Of a stretch of 64,000 bases of DNA, positions 1-7,860 are shown one piece after another; within the stretch, counting starts at the first letter, position 1; each line of letters starts with the position of its first letter. Source of the DNA: Salinicola endophyticus (GTDB taxonomy: Bacteria > Pseudomonadota > Gammaproteobacteria > Pseudomonadales > Halomonadaceae); contig NZ_PZJO01000010.1 in assembly GCF_003206575.1 (NCBI RefSeq), positions 33,019 to 97,018 on the forward strand, written 5' to 3'. A program made the translations under genes and the position numbers. Under the pieces are notes generated by a model that was not told the DNA's origin, did not search any database, and was given only the letters and a program-made list of their open reading frames with translations.

Positions 1-282
1 CCTGCTTTCCTGCTTGCCGCTCGATCCGTGATCGCTGCGCCCACGCTGGCCGTGCCCCGCTTCTCTCTCGCTGGCCTACCGCGCCTCTCTTGCGCTTCTC
101 TTGCGCCTCTTCTGACATCTCTCGCTTCTCTTGCCTCTCCGGCGTGCCGTGCTGCCGTGCCGTGCGGGTGTCTTCCGCGTCGAGTCCCTGCGTTGCTGTT
201 CCGGGGGCGGTATGTCGCTTCGCTGGCCGGGTGACGCTGGGGCCGGTGGCCAGCGGCTGGCGTGGGCGGGTGCCGCCGGGGC
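1..282. other. Intergenic, no gene seen
   Basis: The plus strand is rich in C and T with repeated CTCTTGC-like runs. Short open frames here have low-complexity products (Ala, Ser, Leu, Arg) and no ribosome binding site, so I see no supportable gene. Confidence 0.6.
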
Positions 283-1098
283 TCAGGCGCCCGGCGGTAG
301 TTCGTAGATCCACACGCTGAAGCCACCCAGGGCGTTGGGGCCGAAGGTGTGGGTCAGCGGGACGTCGGTGGCGTCGCGGCCCTGGGCGATCAGCACGCGG
401 CCGATGCAGGGGGCGTTGTTGCGTGGGTCGAAGGTCCACCAGCGGCCGCTGAGGTAGACCTCCATCCAGGCGGCGAAGTCCATGTTGGCGTAGGGGGGCG
501 GCTTGCCGATGTCGCTGACATAGCCGGTGCAGTAGCGCGCGGGGATGTTCATGCAGCGGCACAGGGTGATCGCCAGGTGGGTGTAGTCGCGGCAGACGCC
601 GAGCTGCTCGCGGTAGGCTTCGGCGGCGGTGCGGGTGGGCCGGGAGTGTTCGTAGCCGAAGGTGAGGTGCTGGTGGACGAAGTCGCAGATCGCTTGCACC
701 CGTTGCCAGCCGGTGGGGGTGTGCTGGAAGCGTTCCCAGGCGATGTTGCTGAGCAGGTCGGTCTCGCAGTAGCGGCTGCCGAGCAGGTAGGGGAGCACGT
801 CCGCCGGCAGCGCTTCCACCGGGTGCTGGGTGGCGCTGGTGTCGATCGGGTCGGTCTGGCCGTCGTCGTGGAGCACGGCGTTGGTGCCGAGGGTGAAGGT
901 GCCGGCGGGGGCGACCAGGCGGTTGCACCAGTTGCCGAAGCCGTCGCGGTAGCTGGCGATGGGCACGCTGGGGGAGGTGGTCAGGTGGTCGGGCCCTTCG
1001 AGATGCGAAAAGCGCGAGTGGTGGACATTGAGCAGCGCAATCATCGGCGTGGGGCCGTTGAATTGGAAGATCATTTCACAGCCGAGCTGGATTCTCAC
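283..1098 (-). CDS. Transglutaminase-like cysteine protease-fold protein
   Basis: A 271-residue soluble protein of the bacterial transglutaminase-like superfamily (COG1305 type). The N-terminal half matches the beta-rich domain of this group (PTPMIALLNVHHSR near residue 16, FGNWCNR near 55). The core has the nucleophile motif GVCRDYTHLA around residues 167-176 and the aspartate segment WWTFDPRNN near 221. The triad histidine position reads Ala (DFAAW); as far as I recall relatives often carry Ser there, so this may be a family trait rather than a lesion. Start is GTG, with GGAGG seven bases upstream. No signal peptide. It stands alone; the substrate (protein crosslinking, amidase or peptidase) cannot be told from sequence. 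Confidence 0.85.
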   Translation of the reverse strand: MRIQLGCEMIFQFNGPTPMIALLNVHHSRFSHLEGPDHLTTSPSVPIASYRDGFGNWCNRLVAPAGTFTLGTNAVLHDDGQTDPIDTSATQHPVEALPADVLPYLLGSRYCETDLLSNIAWERFQHTPTGWQRVQAICDFVHQHLTFGYEHSRPTRTAAEAYREQLGVCRDYTHLAITLCRCMNIPARYCTGYVSDIGKPPPYANMDFAAWMEVYLSGRWWTFDPRNNAPCIGRVLIAQGRDATDVPLTHTFGPNALGGFSVWIYELPPGA

Positions 1099-1392
1099 GA
1101 TAGGGCCTCCGAACGAGCGGGTCGATCAGGCAGGGAGGCGGCCGGGGTGGTGCGTCGGTCGCCACGGGGCATTGCGGTCTGGCGTCGCTGACGGTCTGCC
1201 GGCCGTGCGCGTGGCGGTAGGGGGTGTGCGTGTCGTCTTGGGGGAGCCGTTGCAGTATGGCTGACCGGGGGGATTCCCGCGAATGGGCGATGGGCGGCTG
1301 ACCCGGCGGGAGGGCGTTGCCGGTGCGCGTCCGCTGCCTGGGTCTTGGCACGCCTTTTCGCGCCGTTGCGTCGCGAACGGCTTTCCATGTTG

Positions 1393-1412
1393 TACTGTAT
1401 GCGTATACAGTA
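1393..1412 (+). promoter_or_regulatory. LexA (SOS) box
   Basis: The sequence TACTGTATGCGTATACAGTA is a near-perfect palindrome that fits the gammaproteobacterial LexA consensus CTGT-N8-ACAG, including the flanking TA. It lies about 40 bases upstream of the S24-like gene, so LexA is expected to repress that gene until DNA damage. Confidence 0.85.
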
Positions 1413-1450
1413 TCTAAAGGACAAGCGAGCGCCCGCCGGGCGGGTGGCGA

Positions 1451-1843
1451 GTGCGATGGCACAACGATGACTGGGTCGAGGTGGATGACGCGATGCAGGT
1501 GCAATATCTGGGGCCGCTGATGCTGGGGCTGGGCCATCCGGCGCTGAGAGGCTATGACCTCAATAGCTTTCCGCCGAGCTGTTATGCGGTGGAGCTGGGC
1601 CCGGCGGCGGGGTGCGAGGGGCCGCTGATCGAGGGGGATGTGCTGATCGTCGATGAGGATCGCTTGCCGGCCCATGAGGATCTGATCGTGGCCAAGCTGG
1701 AGGGGGAGCATCTGCTGGGCCGGGTGTGGCGGATCGGCGGCCGGGTGCGGCTGATCCCGCTGCAGGGGCATGAGTCGCTGTTCGTCACCGGCGAGGTGCT
1801 GCGCGGGGTGGTGGTGAGCCAGGCGCGGCGCTATGTATCGTGA
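1451..1843 (+). CDS. S24/LexA-like protein lacking catalytic residues, SOS-regulated
   Basis: A 130-residue protein with the fold signature of the S24 (LexA/UmuD) C-terminal domain: a YAVELGP strand, then LIEGDVLIVDEDR, then a GRVWRIGGRVRLIPLQ strand. In active members a serine sits in GDSM before the GDxLxVD motif and a lysine in the VKR segment. Here these places read PAAGCEG and LLGRVWR, so neither residue of the Ser-Lys dyad is visible and self-cleavage is unlikely. There is no N-terminal helix-turn-helix, so it is UmuD-sized rather than a full repressor. Start GTG is the first in the frame after an upstream TAA; its ribosome site is weak. The perfect LexA box upstream makes it SOS-induced. 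No umuC follows. It may bind another S24 protein or a polymerase, but this is inference. Confidence 0.7.
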   Translation: MRWHNDDWVEVDDAMQVQYLGPLMLGLGHPALRGYDLNSFPPSCYAVELGPAAGCEGPLIEGDVLIVDEDRLPAHEDLIVAKLEGEHLLGRVWRIGGRVRLIPLQGHESLFVTGEVLRGVVVSQARRYVS

Positions 1844-1918
1844 TCTGTCTCGTGAGGGGGCGGGGCGTGCCGGCGGGAAGACGTCACCCCAGGCTGCGAG
1901 GTGACGCTGTCGGGGCGC

Positions 1919-2143
1919 TTAGAACGGCTTTCGGGGACGTCCTTGTGGGCCTATCGGGTCACGCAGAGCCAGCTCTATGGCTCTATCTAGGGTGATACCT
2001 TGCTTTCGCAGCTTTCTGATTCTCGTCTTCAAGGTGCCGGTCGGCATGTCGACTGCCGCTGCCCGGCCTTGAAGACTGTCGGGCGATGTCGATTGACTCC
2101 GTTTGCGCACCAGGATGGCCTGGTCGAGGGGGAGCATCTTCAT
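1919..2143 (-). CDS. Small hypothetical protein with helix-turn-helix-like segment
   Basis: A 74-residue basic protein. The middle (GRAAAVDMPTGTLKTRIRKL, residues 27-46) followed by KQGITLDRAIEL looks like a short DNA-binding helix pair of the kind seen in NUMOD-like or AlpA-like small proteins: a repeat of recognition helix plus a G-x-[ST]-L-[ED]-R-A-[IL] motif. I do not recognise the family. ATG is preceded by AAGGA with a five-to-seven base gap, which supports translation. It lies downstream of the nuclease gene on the same strand, 144 bases away, and could be co-transcribed. Confidence 0.55.
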   Translation of the reverse strand: MKMLPLDQAILVRKRSQSTSPDSLQGRAAAVDMPTGTLKTRIRKLRKQGITLDRAIELALRDPIGPQGRPRKPF

Positions 2144-2287
2144 TGCTGTTCCTTGAAGGAGTGTCCTTCTTGTGAGTGCTGCTGGGTTTAGCCGCCGGAT
2201 CGTCGTGCGGCACTCGCTCGGGGACGATGAGCTTTCCGAGCCTAGCCTGGGGGCGGGGGACGCGCCATGCCGGTTTTGTATCCGCCC

Positions 2288-3304
2288 TCAGCCGCACAGC
2301 GCTTCGCAGGGGGTGCCGTCGCCGTCGCCATCCAGGCGGGCGTTGCCGCACTGGGTCAGGTGGTAGCGGGCTTCTTCGCAGGAGCGCATCTTGCTGCAGG
2401 TCTTGCGCGGGGTGCAGCTGAACGCCGCCGCTGAGTGATCGGGGGCGAGCGGGCTCGAATCCTGGCCCTTCGTCCAGGCCGGTGCCTCGGTGCTGCTGCT
2501 CTTGTCTGTCTTCTCTTCGTTCCTCCCTTCGCTCTTCTCTACGATCTTCTCTTCGCCCTTGTCGTTTGAGGTGTCGCCTTCCACATAGGGGTTGCCGCTG
2601 CCCTGGATCCTGGCGATGCGCCGGTTGCGTTCGCGCTCCCAGGCGCTCACCGGGTCGGCCTTGGCCCAGGCCCGGAAGAGCTGCTGCTGTTGCCGCCCGA
2701 TCTGAATGCCGTAGGTGTCGCGCATGTACCAGTAGGTGCGGGCGATATCGCCGCGGACCGCCGCCGGCGGCTGGAAGGTGCGCTCGGGGAAGTCGACCTT
2801 GGCCGTGCACTGGCCGTACTGGTAGGCGTCGGCGCTGGTGGCCATGCCGTAGCGCATGTTGGAGCGGTCGCCGTTCACTTCGCCCACCGAGGGCACCAGG
2901 TTGACCAGGTCGGCCTCGGCCTGACGAAACACCGGGTCGTTGGCGCGGCAGCTACGGCGGCCGCCCTCTTGCCAGCACTGGCGCTGCCGGCCGAAGTCGT
3001 AGGCGGGCATGACGTGTTCCCACTCGATGCGCGCGGCGCGCTTGGGCTGCTTGCGAATCCGGTAGCCGCAGCTGGCGAGGTCCGGGCCTTGGTCGAAGTC
3101 GAAGGCGCAGCCGCAGTAGAAGGTGCGGTCCTGGTCGACGTAGATCTCGTTTTCCGCCAGGCGCTTGGCGGCGGAGAAGGAGCTGGGTGGGGCGGCCAGC
3201 GCCGGCAGGGTGGCCAGGGCAGTCAGGATCGTCAGGAGGCAGAGCGCGACCAGGGCATGGGAGAGGCGGACAACGAGAGGGGGTAGAGCGGAAACAGCGC
3301 GCAT
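2288..3304 (-). CDS. Secreted endonuclease I (EndA/NucM family) with C-terminal excalibur domain
   Basis: A 338-residue exported nuclease. Residues 1-38 form a signal peptide ending LPALAA. The endonuclease I domain (about 40-245) contains the catalytic RIEWEHVMPAYDFG segment with its histidine, and the conserved NLVPSVGEVNGDRSNMRYG block that supplies metal ligands and the active-site asparagine. Cysteines (FYCGCAFDF, QCW, SCR) fit disulfides outside the cytoplasm. A polar Lys/Glu/Ser linker (about 258-290) leads to a terminal excalibur calcium-binding motif with DGDGDGTPCE. The family is non-specific DNase and RNase, used for nutrient DNA, biofilm or competence. The nuclease-excalibur fusion is less common than either alone. 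Confidence 0.9.
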   Translation of the reverse strand: MRAVSALPPLVVRLSHALVALCLLTILTALATLPALAAPPSSFSAAKRLAENEIYVDQDRTFYCGCAFDFDQGPDLASCGYRIRKQPKRAARIEWEHVMPAYDFGRQRQCWQEGGRRSCRANDPVFRQAEADLVNLVPSVGEVNGDRSNMRYGMATSADAYQYGQCTAKVDFPERTFQPPAAVRGDIARTYWYMRDTYGIQIGRQQQQLFRAWAKADPVSAWERERNRRIARIQGSGNPYVEGDTSNDKGEEKIVEKSEGRNEEKTDKSSSTEAPAWTKGQDSSPLAPDHSAAAFSCTPRKTCSKMRSCEEARYHLTQCGNARLDGDGDGTPCEALCG

Positions 3305-3413
3305 GCTTGATTAGAACCAATTGATTTAGCGAGCGCGCATTGTAGAGGTCTGGCCGGGGCGATGCATGCCGCGGCGGGCTGGGGGCGTGTGTCAGGCAGA
3401 CGATGGAGGTGGC

Positions 3414-4136
3414 ATGGGAGAGGCAATCAAACTGCTCGAGGTGCTGGACCGGTTGGCGCGCTACCGGCCCTCGGCGCATCGGGCGCCGTTCGAGCGCCGC
3501 GTGAATCGCTGTGCCAACGGGGCGCTGGTGGCTGGCGGCGTCTTGGTCGCGCTGCTCGGGGGGCTGTTGATCGTGCATCTGACCCTGGGCCCGCTGCCCG
3601 CGGCGTTCCGCTGGGTGGCGCTGGGATTGGGGCTGCTGGCCCAGCTGGTGTCGCTGGTGCCGCTGTGCGTGCCGATCCTGCTCGCCGGGCGGCTGCTGGT
3701 GGGCTGGCGGCGGATCGCGCTGACGGATCTGAGCCGGGAGTTTCGCCACGACCGGGCGGCGGTCGATCGGCTGGCGGGGTTTTCGCCGGCGACGCTGGCC
3801 TATGTGCAGCGGTGGCTGGAGATCAAGGTGCGGCGGCTGGATCGCCGGGTGACGCTGTTCTTCGGCTCGCCCACCGCGGGCATCTCGCTGTGTCTGCTGG
3901 CGGCCAGCGCCATCGAGGCGCTGGGCGGATTCGGCGTGCTCTCGGTAGTCGCATCGGCCGATATCGAGTGGACCCGGTCGGGGGCGATGCAGCTCGCCGC
4001 GCTGGTCGCCGTCTGTCTGCTGCTGGGGCTCTCCCTCGGCGCCATGGGGCAGCGCTGGCTGGCGGCGCGCTACGCCTTCCAGGCGGAGCTGGTGGGGTTG
4101 GCGCTGCAGCGCCGCGCCGCGCGCGACGGCGGGTGA
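3414..4136 (+). CDS. Hypothetical four-helix membrane protein
   Basis: A 240-residue protein with two hydrophobic hairpins (about residues 37-58 and 64-93, then about 145-170 and 193-212) separated by a charged cytoplasmic-type segment containing LSREFRHDRAAVDRL and RWLEIKVRRLDRR. ATG is placed where GGAGG stands five bases upstream; a longer frame starts 48 bases earlier without a ribosome site. I do not recognise the family. It is divergent from the nuclease and followed by the trypco2 gene on the same strand. Confidence 0.7.
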   Translation: MGEAIKLLEVLDRLARYRPSAHRAPFERRVNRCANGALVAGGVLVALLGGLLIVHLTLGPLPAAFRWVALGLGLLAQLVSLVPLCVPILLAGRLLVGWRRIALTDLSREFRHDRAAVDRLAGFSPATLAYVQRWLEIKVRRLDRRVTLFFGSPTAGISLCLLAASAIEALGGFGVLSVVASADIEWTRSGAMQLAALVAVCLLLGLSLGAMGQRWLAARYAFQAELVGLALQRRAARDGG

Positions 4137-4319
4137 TCCGGCGTGCCGAGAGACGCGGGCCGGGGGATGCGATAACGCGGGCGGCGGTGGGTCGGAGAGC
4201 CCGGCTTGGCGCGTTGCGGCCGGTGTGCGAGGGGCAAAAAATGGCCGGGGATCGCCGCCGTACAGGCTTATGATAGGCGGCGTAACGCGGTCATCCTTCG
4301 GCAGCCAGGGGCTTGTGAC

Positions 4320-4772
4320 ATGAAAATAGCGTTAGGTGAGTTTATCGGGCGTGTGAAAGAGGAGTTGCGCCACGCGCAATCGGATGACGATCCCTTCTAT
4401 GAACTGACGGATGTCGAGCTGGAGGTCGCCTTTGCGATGACCCGTGAGGCGGCGGGGGGTTACCAGGTGGTGGTGTCTGACGCCGACGGGGACGCGTCGG
4501 AGACCGCGACCCATCGCGTCCGGCTCCGGCTGTCGCCGTTGCCTGTGGTGCCCTCGGGCGGTGCCAAGGGGGAGGGCGGCTGGACCTCGGAGCTGCAGGG
4601 CGCCAGAGAGCGACTGGTGGGGGCCTTGAAGCAGACGGAGGCGATGACGGCTTACGGCGGCAACGCGCCCCTGGAGGAGTATCAGGAGGATCTGCGCAAA
4701 GTGCTGGAGACCGTGGATGAGGAGCTGAGAAAACGCACGACCGGGCCCAACGAGCGCACAGGGGGCCAGTGA
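4320..4772 (+). CDS. Trypco2-domain protein
   Basis: A 150-residue protein whose first 80 residues match the trypsin-co-occurring domain 2 pattern: an amphipathic LGEFIGRVKEELRHAQ start, FYELTDVELEVAFAMTRE, a G-G-x-x-V-x-V strand and a terminal THRVRLRLSPL strand. Aravind and co-workers described this domain beside trypsin-like peptidases and other modules of predicted conflict systems. The rest (90-150) is helical and charged. Here no trypsin-like peptidase, NTPase or sensor gene lies beside it, so it is a solo form. Neighbours are a membrane protein upstream and the AbiE pair downstream on the other strand. Start ATG chosen at the domain boundary; the earlier frame start has no support. Confidence 0.72.
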   Translation: MKIALGEFIGRVKEELRHAQSDDDPFYELTDVELEVAFAMTREAAGGYQVVVSDADGDASETATHRVRLRLSPLPVVPSGGAKGEGGWTSELQGARERLVGALKQTEAMTAYGGNAPLEEYQEDLRKVLETVDEELRKRTTGPNERTGGQ

Positions 4773-4831
4773 TCGCTGTCGCGGCCGGCCGGTAGAGAAG
4801 ACGTATGGCTGGCCCTGTCATTGCGCGTGGG

Positions 4832-5689
4832 TCAGACCAGTAGAAAGCCTTGGTGTAGCTGGTCGAGCCAGCCGAGGCAGATGTCGGTGGAGGTGTGGCT
4901 CGCGCGGCCCATCTCGATCGCGAGGGTTTCCAGCGAGTGCTGAGGATGGGTGCCTTCGAGCAGTGACGTGACATGGGCGAGGGTGTCGGCGTTGGCGATC
5001 CGTGCCGCGCGCTGCCCCAGTAGCTGCAGGGAGACGAGCGCATGGTCGTGGTCGTTGGCTTCGAGGCGCGCTAGCCAGGGCGCCTGCCACAGCGTGCCCT
5101 GGTCCTGATCCTCACGCCAGTAGTGCTGCAGCAGGTAGGCGATGTCGGCGGCGTCCTTGCGGCGCTCGGCCGGTGTCCGTTCGCTCCAGCTGACCAGCTT
5201 GAGCAGGATCTGGCTTTCGAGATTGGCGACCTTGAAGGTGATCTCCGGGGGCGCGGGATAGCTGACCCGGTAGGCGCTGCGGCAGGCTTCTGCGAATCCC
5301 ATCACGGACATCACCACGGCGCCGTCCGGCGGCCAGGCGATCGCGGGTTCACCCGCCGCCACGCCGCCGAAGGGCAGAAGGTCGAGGGTGTCGCCCTGGG
5401 GGGAGTGCAGGCGGTGGGGTTCGCGCTCGGGGGTGTAGCCACGGCCGACGAGGGCGTGACGGACGCGCCGGTAGTCGTCCCAGTCGCGGACGTAGATGGC
5501 GAAGTCGATATCCCGCGTAGCCCGCGGCCGCGGGGCGCCGAAGAGGTGATGCAGGACGATGTCGCGCGCGGTGGCGCCGATCAGCACATAGTCGATGCCG
5601 AGCGTGGCGGCGACGGTGTTCATGTCGCCCAGGGTGTCGCGCACGCTGGGCTCAAGCGGGCTGGTGAGTGTCAGCGAGATAGCGGTCAT
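4832..5689 (-). CDS. AbiEii-like nucleotidyltransferase toxin
   Basis: A 285-residue member of the AbiEii/AbiGii nucleotidyltransferase family, the toxin half of type IV toxin-antitoxin pairs. The N-terminal core has the nucleotidyltransferase signature YVLIGATARDIVLHHL (near 35-50) followed by RATRDIDFAIYV (near 57-68) with the two metal-binding aspartates. The C-terminal half carries the KVANLESQILLKLVSW segment, with the lysine typical of the family. Characterised relatives of this fold add nucleotides to tRNA acceptor ends. ATG at MTAISLT gives a 38-base overlap with the antitoxin gene, which suggests translational coupling. Confidence 0.85.
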   Translation of the reverse strand: MTAISLTLTSPLEPSVRDTLGDMNTVAATLGIDYVLIGATARDIVLHHLFGAPRPRATRDIDFAIYVRDWDDYRRVRHALVGRGYTPEREPHRLHSPQGDTLDLLPFGGVAAGEPAIAWPPDGAVVMSVMGFAEACRSAYRVSYPAPPEITFKVANLESQILLKLVSWSERTPAERRKDAADIAYLLQHYWREDQDQGTLWQAPWLARLEANDHDHALVSLQLLGQRAARIANADTLAHVTSLLEGTHPQHSLETLAIEMGRASHTSTDICLGWLDQLHQGFLLV

Positions 5690-6734
5690 GAAGCACCCGG
5701 GCGGTGTCGGCGTTGCGGGCATCCTGGCTGGCGAGCAGATCGGCGTAGGCGAGCAGCGGGTGAACCAGGCCGGTGGTGTCGGTCTCGGCGTCATCGCCCC
5801 AGAAGCGCTCGCGCAGGCGCAGGTTGGCCGGGCGCCCGGCGGGTGGCTGAGTCAGCCGGTAGCGCTGCATCAGGGCGGGGAGGTTGGCCCGCGGTACGAA
5901 TAGCGTGGCGAGTTCGGGCTGCAGATAGCCGGTGTAGCGCGCGGCGGCGACTTCGCCCCCCCAGGCGGCGGAGAGGTCGGTGACCTCGGCGCTGCCCCAC
6001 CAGTCGGTCGCTTCGCGATAGAAGGCGCCGAGTTCGAGCTTGGGAGCGAGGGTTTCGGCATAGCCGGTGACCCAGCGGTCGCGCAGCCGGCGCGGGTCGG
6101 TCAGCCGGCGCCGGCCGCCGCGCCCTTGGGCGATGAAGCCGCCGCTGTCGAGGGCCTTGATGACATTGTCGGCGGTGCCGTGGGAGACGCCGCTCTCCGC
6201 GGCGAGGGTGCGCAGCGAGGCGGTGACCAGCTCGGGCCGCGTCAGCAGGTGATAGATGAGGATCAGCCCCTTGCGCTGGAAGGCTTTGTCGCCGGGGGCG
6301 TTCAGGCCGTCACGCGTGAGTGCGGCCGGGCGTGGCTGGCCGCGGATCAGAATCTTGAGCCCGGGGCGGTCGAGATGGGCGTTGCCGGCGGTATCGATGA
6401 ACTGGATGCCCTGCGCCGCGAGCCGCTGGGCGGCGTTGGCGTTGAGGTAGTCCACGATCAGCAGCCGCTCCGGGTCGCTGGCCGAGGCGTGAACGAGTTC
6501 GCGCAGACGGTGGGCGGCCCAGCGTTTCACCTCACCCCGGAAGCGATGCCCCCCGATCTCCACGATCAGATCCGCGGTGTCTGCCTGGGCGACGTGCGTG
6601 TGGGTGGGGGTATCGATGTGCATGATGGCAGACGGGGTGACGGGCAGCGCCGTCTCGCGTTCGCAGGCCGCGAGGGCCGCGGCCACGATCTCCCGTGCTA
6701 TCTCGTCTTCCGTCTCCCACTGCCATGCGTGCAT
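5652..6734 (-). CDS. AbiEi-like antitoxin with winged-helix domain
   Basis: A 360-residue protein that precedes and overlaps the AbiEii gene, as expected for the antitoxin. The first 150 residues resemble a restriction-endonuclease-like domain often seen at the N-terminus of this longer AbiEi group (LIVEIGGHRFRGEVKRW, RLLIVDYLNANAAQRL). A winged helix-turn-helix follows at about 155-210 (LRTLAAESGVSHGTADNVIKAL, then GGFIAQGRGGRRRL). The C-terminal part holds the antitoxin-type region. AbiEi proteins bind repeats in their own promoter and repress it; fitting repeats lie just upstream at 6739-6791. Confidence 0.82.
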   Translation of the reverse strand: MHAWQWETEDEIAREIVAAALAACERETALPVTPSAIMHIDTPTHTHVAQADTADLIVEIGGHRFRGEVKRWAAHRLRELVHASASDPERLLIVDYLNANAAQRLAAQGIQFIDTAGNAHLDRPGLKILIRGQPRPAALTRDGLNAPGDKAFQRKGLILIYHLLTRPELVTASLRTLAAESGVSHGTADNVIKALDSGGFIAQGRGGRRRLTDPRRLRDRWVTGYAETLAPKLELGAFYREATDWWGSAEVTDLSAAWGGEVAAARYTGYLQPELATLFVPRANLPALMQRYRLTQPPAGRPANLRLRERFWGDDAETDTTGLVHPLLAYADLLASQDARNADTARVLHDRYLADTHQPA

Positions 6735-6738
6735 TGGC

Positions 6739-6791
6739 TGTCCAATATCTTTGCGTGTCCATTAATAATGTACGCCTGTCAAAAATGGACA
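6739..6791 (-). promoter_or_regulatory. Putative AbiEi operator and promoter
   Basis: Three copies of one heptamer occur before the antitoxin start: TGTCCAA at 6739-6745, TGTCCAT at 6756-6762 (same orientation, 17 bases apart) and the inverted ATGGACA at 6785-6791. A perfect minus-strand TTGACA (-35 type) lies at 6782-6777 between the inverted copies. This layout fits autoregulation by the winged-helix antitoxin, by analogy with studied AbiE systems. Confidence 0.55.
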
Positions 6792-6828
6792 GCAAGCCGC
6801 CGCTTGCGCTCTTGATGAGCTCTCGTCT

Positions 6829-7860
6829 TCACCCCCCCCGTAGTTCGCAACTGAGCTGGGTGAGGTAGCCGTTGTCGTTGAGGCTTTCGGTGGTCTGGGT
6901 GATCAGCCAGGCGCGTTCGTCGATGCCGGCCTTGAAGCCGCGCAGGGTGAGCGGGGTCTCGGGGCTGAGGTCGGCGCGGCCGTGGGCCAGGGTGAGGTCG
7001 AGACTGGCCTGGCCGCGCTGCAGGCGGCGCCATTCGGCTTCGGCGGCGTGGCGGGCGTCGGCGGCGCTGGCGTAGGTGTCGCGCAGGGTCTTGGGCTTGG
7101 CCTCACTGCCGACCTGAACCGCCTTACGCTCGGCCCCGGCGGTGTCGTTCCAGTGCGCGATCACCCCGGTGTGGTCGTCGCGGTCGCTCTGGGTGAAGCG
7201 GTGGCGGTCGCCGTCGCGGCGGGTGAGGACGACGCCGGGCAGGGCCAGGCCGCTGGCGCTGAGCCCTTCGCCGGCGCGGGTGAAGAGCAGGTGGCCGGCC
7301 TTGATCGTGGCGATGGCGTCGAAGCGCTGGCCGAGCCGGGTGAGGAAGTTGAGGTCGGATTCGTCGGTCTGGTCGATATGTTCCAGGCGGATGCCGGCGA
7401 GGGTGTCGCCGACCACCGGTGTGAGGTCGTGGCGCGCGGCGAGGGTCTCGATCAGCTGGGCGAGGGTGAGATCGTGCCAGGATTGCGAGCGCTTGCCGGG
7501 GAGCTGCTGGCGCAGGTTGGCGGCGCGGGCGCGCAGCTGGAGACGGTCCGGGGCGCCGCTGTGTTCGACTTCGTCGACGATGAAGGTGCCGCGGCTGGCC
7601 AGGCCGCTGGCGTGCCAGCCGAGGGCGAGTTCGAGAGTGGCGCCGTGGGGCGGCAGCGCCAGGCGGCCGTCGTGGTCGGCGAGGGTGAGGGTGAGCTGGT
7701 CGGCGTCGCCGCCACGCTGGCGGGTCAGGCTAAGGGCGATCAGGCGGCCATTGACCCGCGGGGTGATGTCTTCGCCGCCCAGGCTGAGGCGGTAGTCGGG
7801 GCGCGCGGTGCCGAGGCCGGGCGGGCCGAGGCGCGGGTCGCCGCTGCGTGGGGTGCTCAT
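6829..7860 (-). CDS. Phage late control protein D (tail hub, gpD)
   Basis: A 343-residue P2 gpD-like hub protein, the last gene of the tail cluster. The N-terminus begins RPDYRLSLGGEDITPRVNGRLIALSL, typical of the family, and the middle has DESDLNFLTRLGQRFDAIATIKAGHLLF. In P2-type tails the gpD trimer forms the baseplate hub carrying the gpV spike and starting the tube. ATG overlaps the stop of the gpU gene by four bases (ATGA). The C-terminus ends YLTQLSCELRGG. Nothing of phage origin is seen further downstream. Confidence 0.92.
   Translation of the reverse strand: MSTPRSGDPRLGPPGLGTARPDYRLSLGGEDITPRVNGRLIALSLTRQRGGDADQLTLTLADHDGRLALPPHGATLELALGWHASGLASRGTFIVDEVEHSGAPDRLQLRARAANLRQQLPGKRSQSWHDLTLAQLIETLAARHDLTPVVGDTLAGIRLEHIDQTDESDLNFLTRLGQRFDAIATIKAGHLLFTRAGEGLSASGLALPGVVLTRRDGDRHRFTQSDRDDHTGVIAHWNDTAGAERKAVQVGSEAKPKTLRDTYASAADARHAAEAEWRRLQRGQASLDLTLAHGRADLSPETPLTLRGFKAGIDERAWLITQTTESLNDNGYLTQLSCELRGG

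Noticed and set aside
28-320. Two overlapping short plus-strand frames at the left edge
   Set aside because: Low-complexity products and no ribosome site; the region looks non-coding.
1451-1843. Active UmuD-type protease
   Set aside because: The serine and lysine positions of the S24 dyad are not conserved and no umuC follows.
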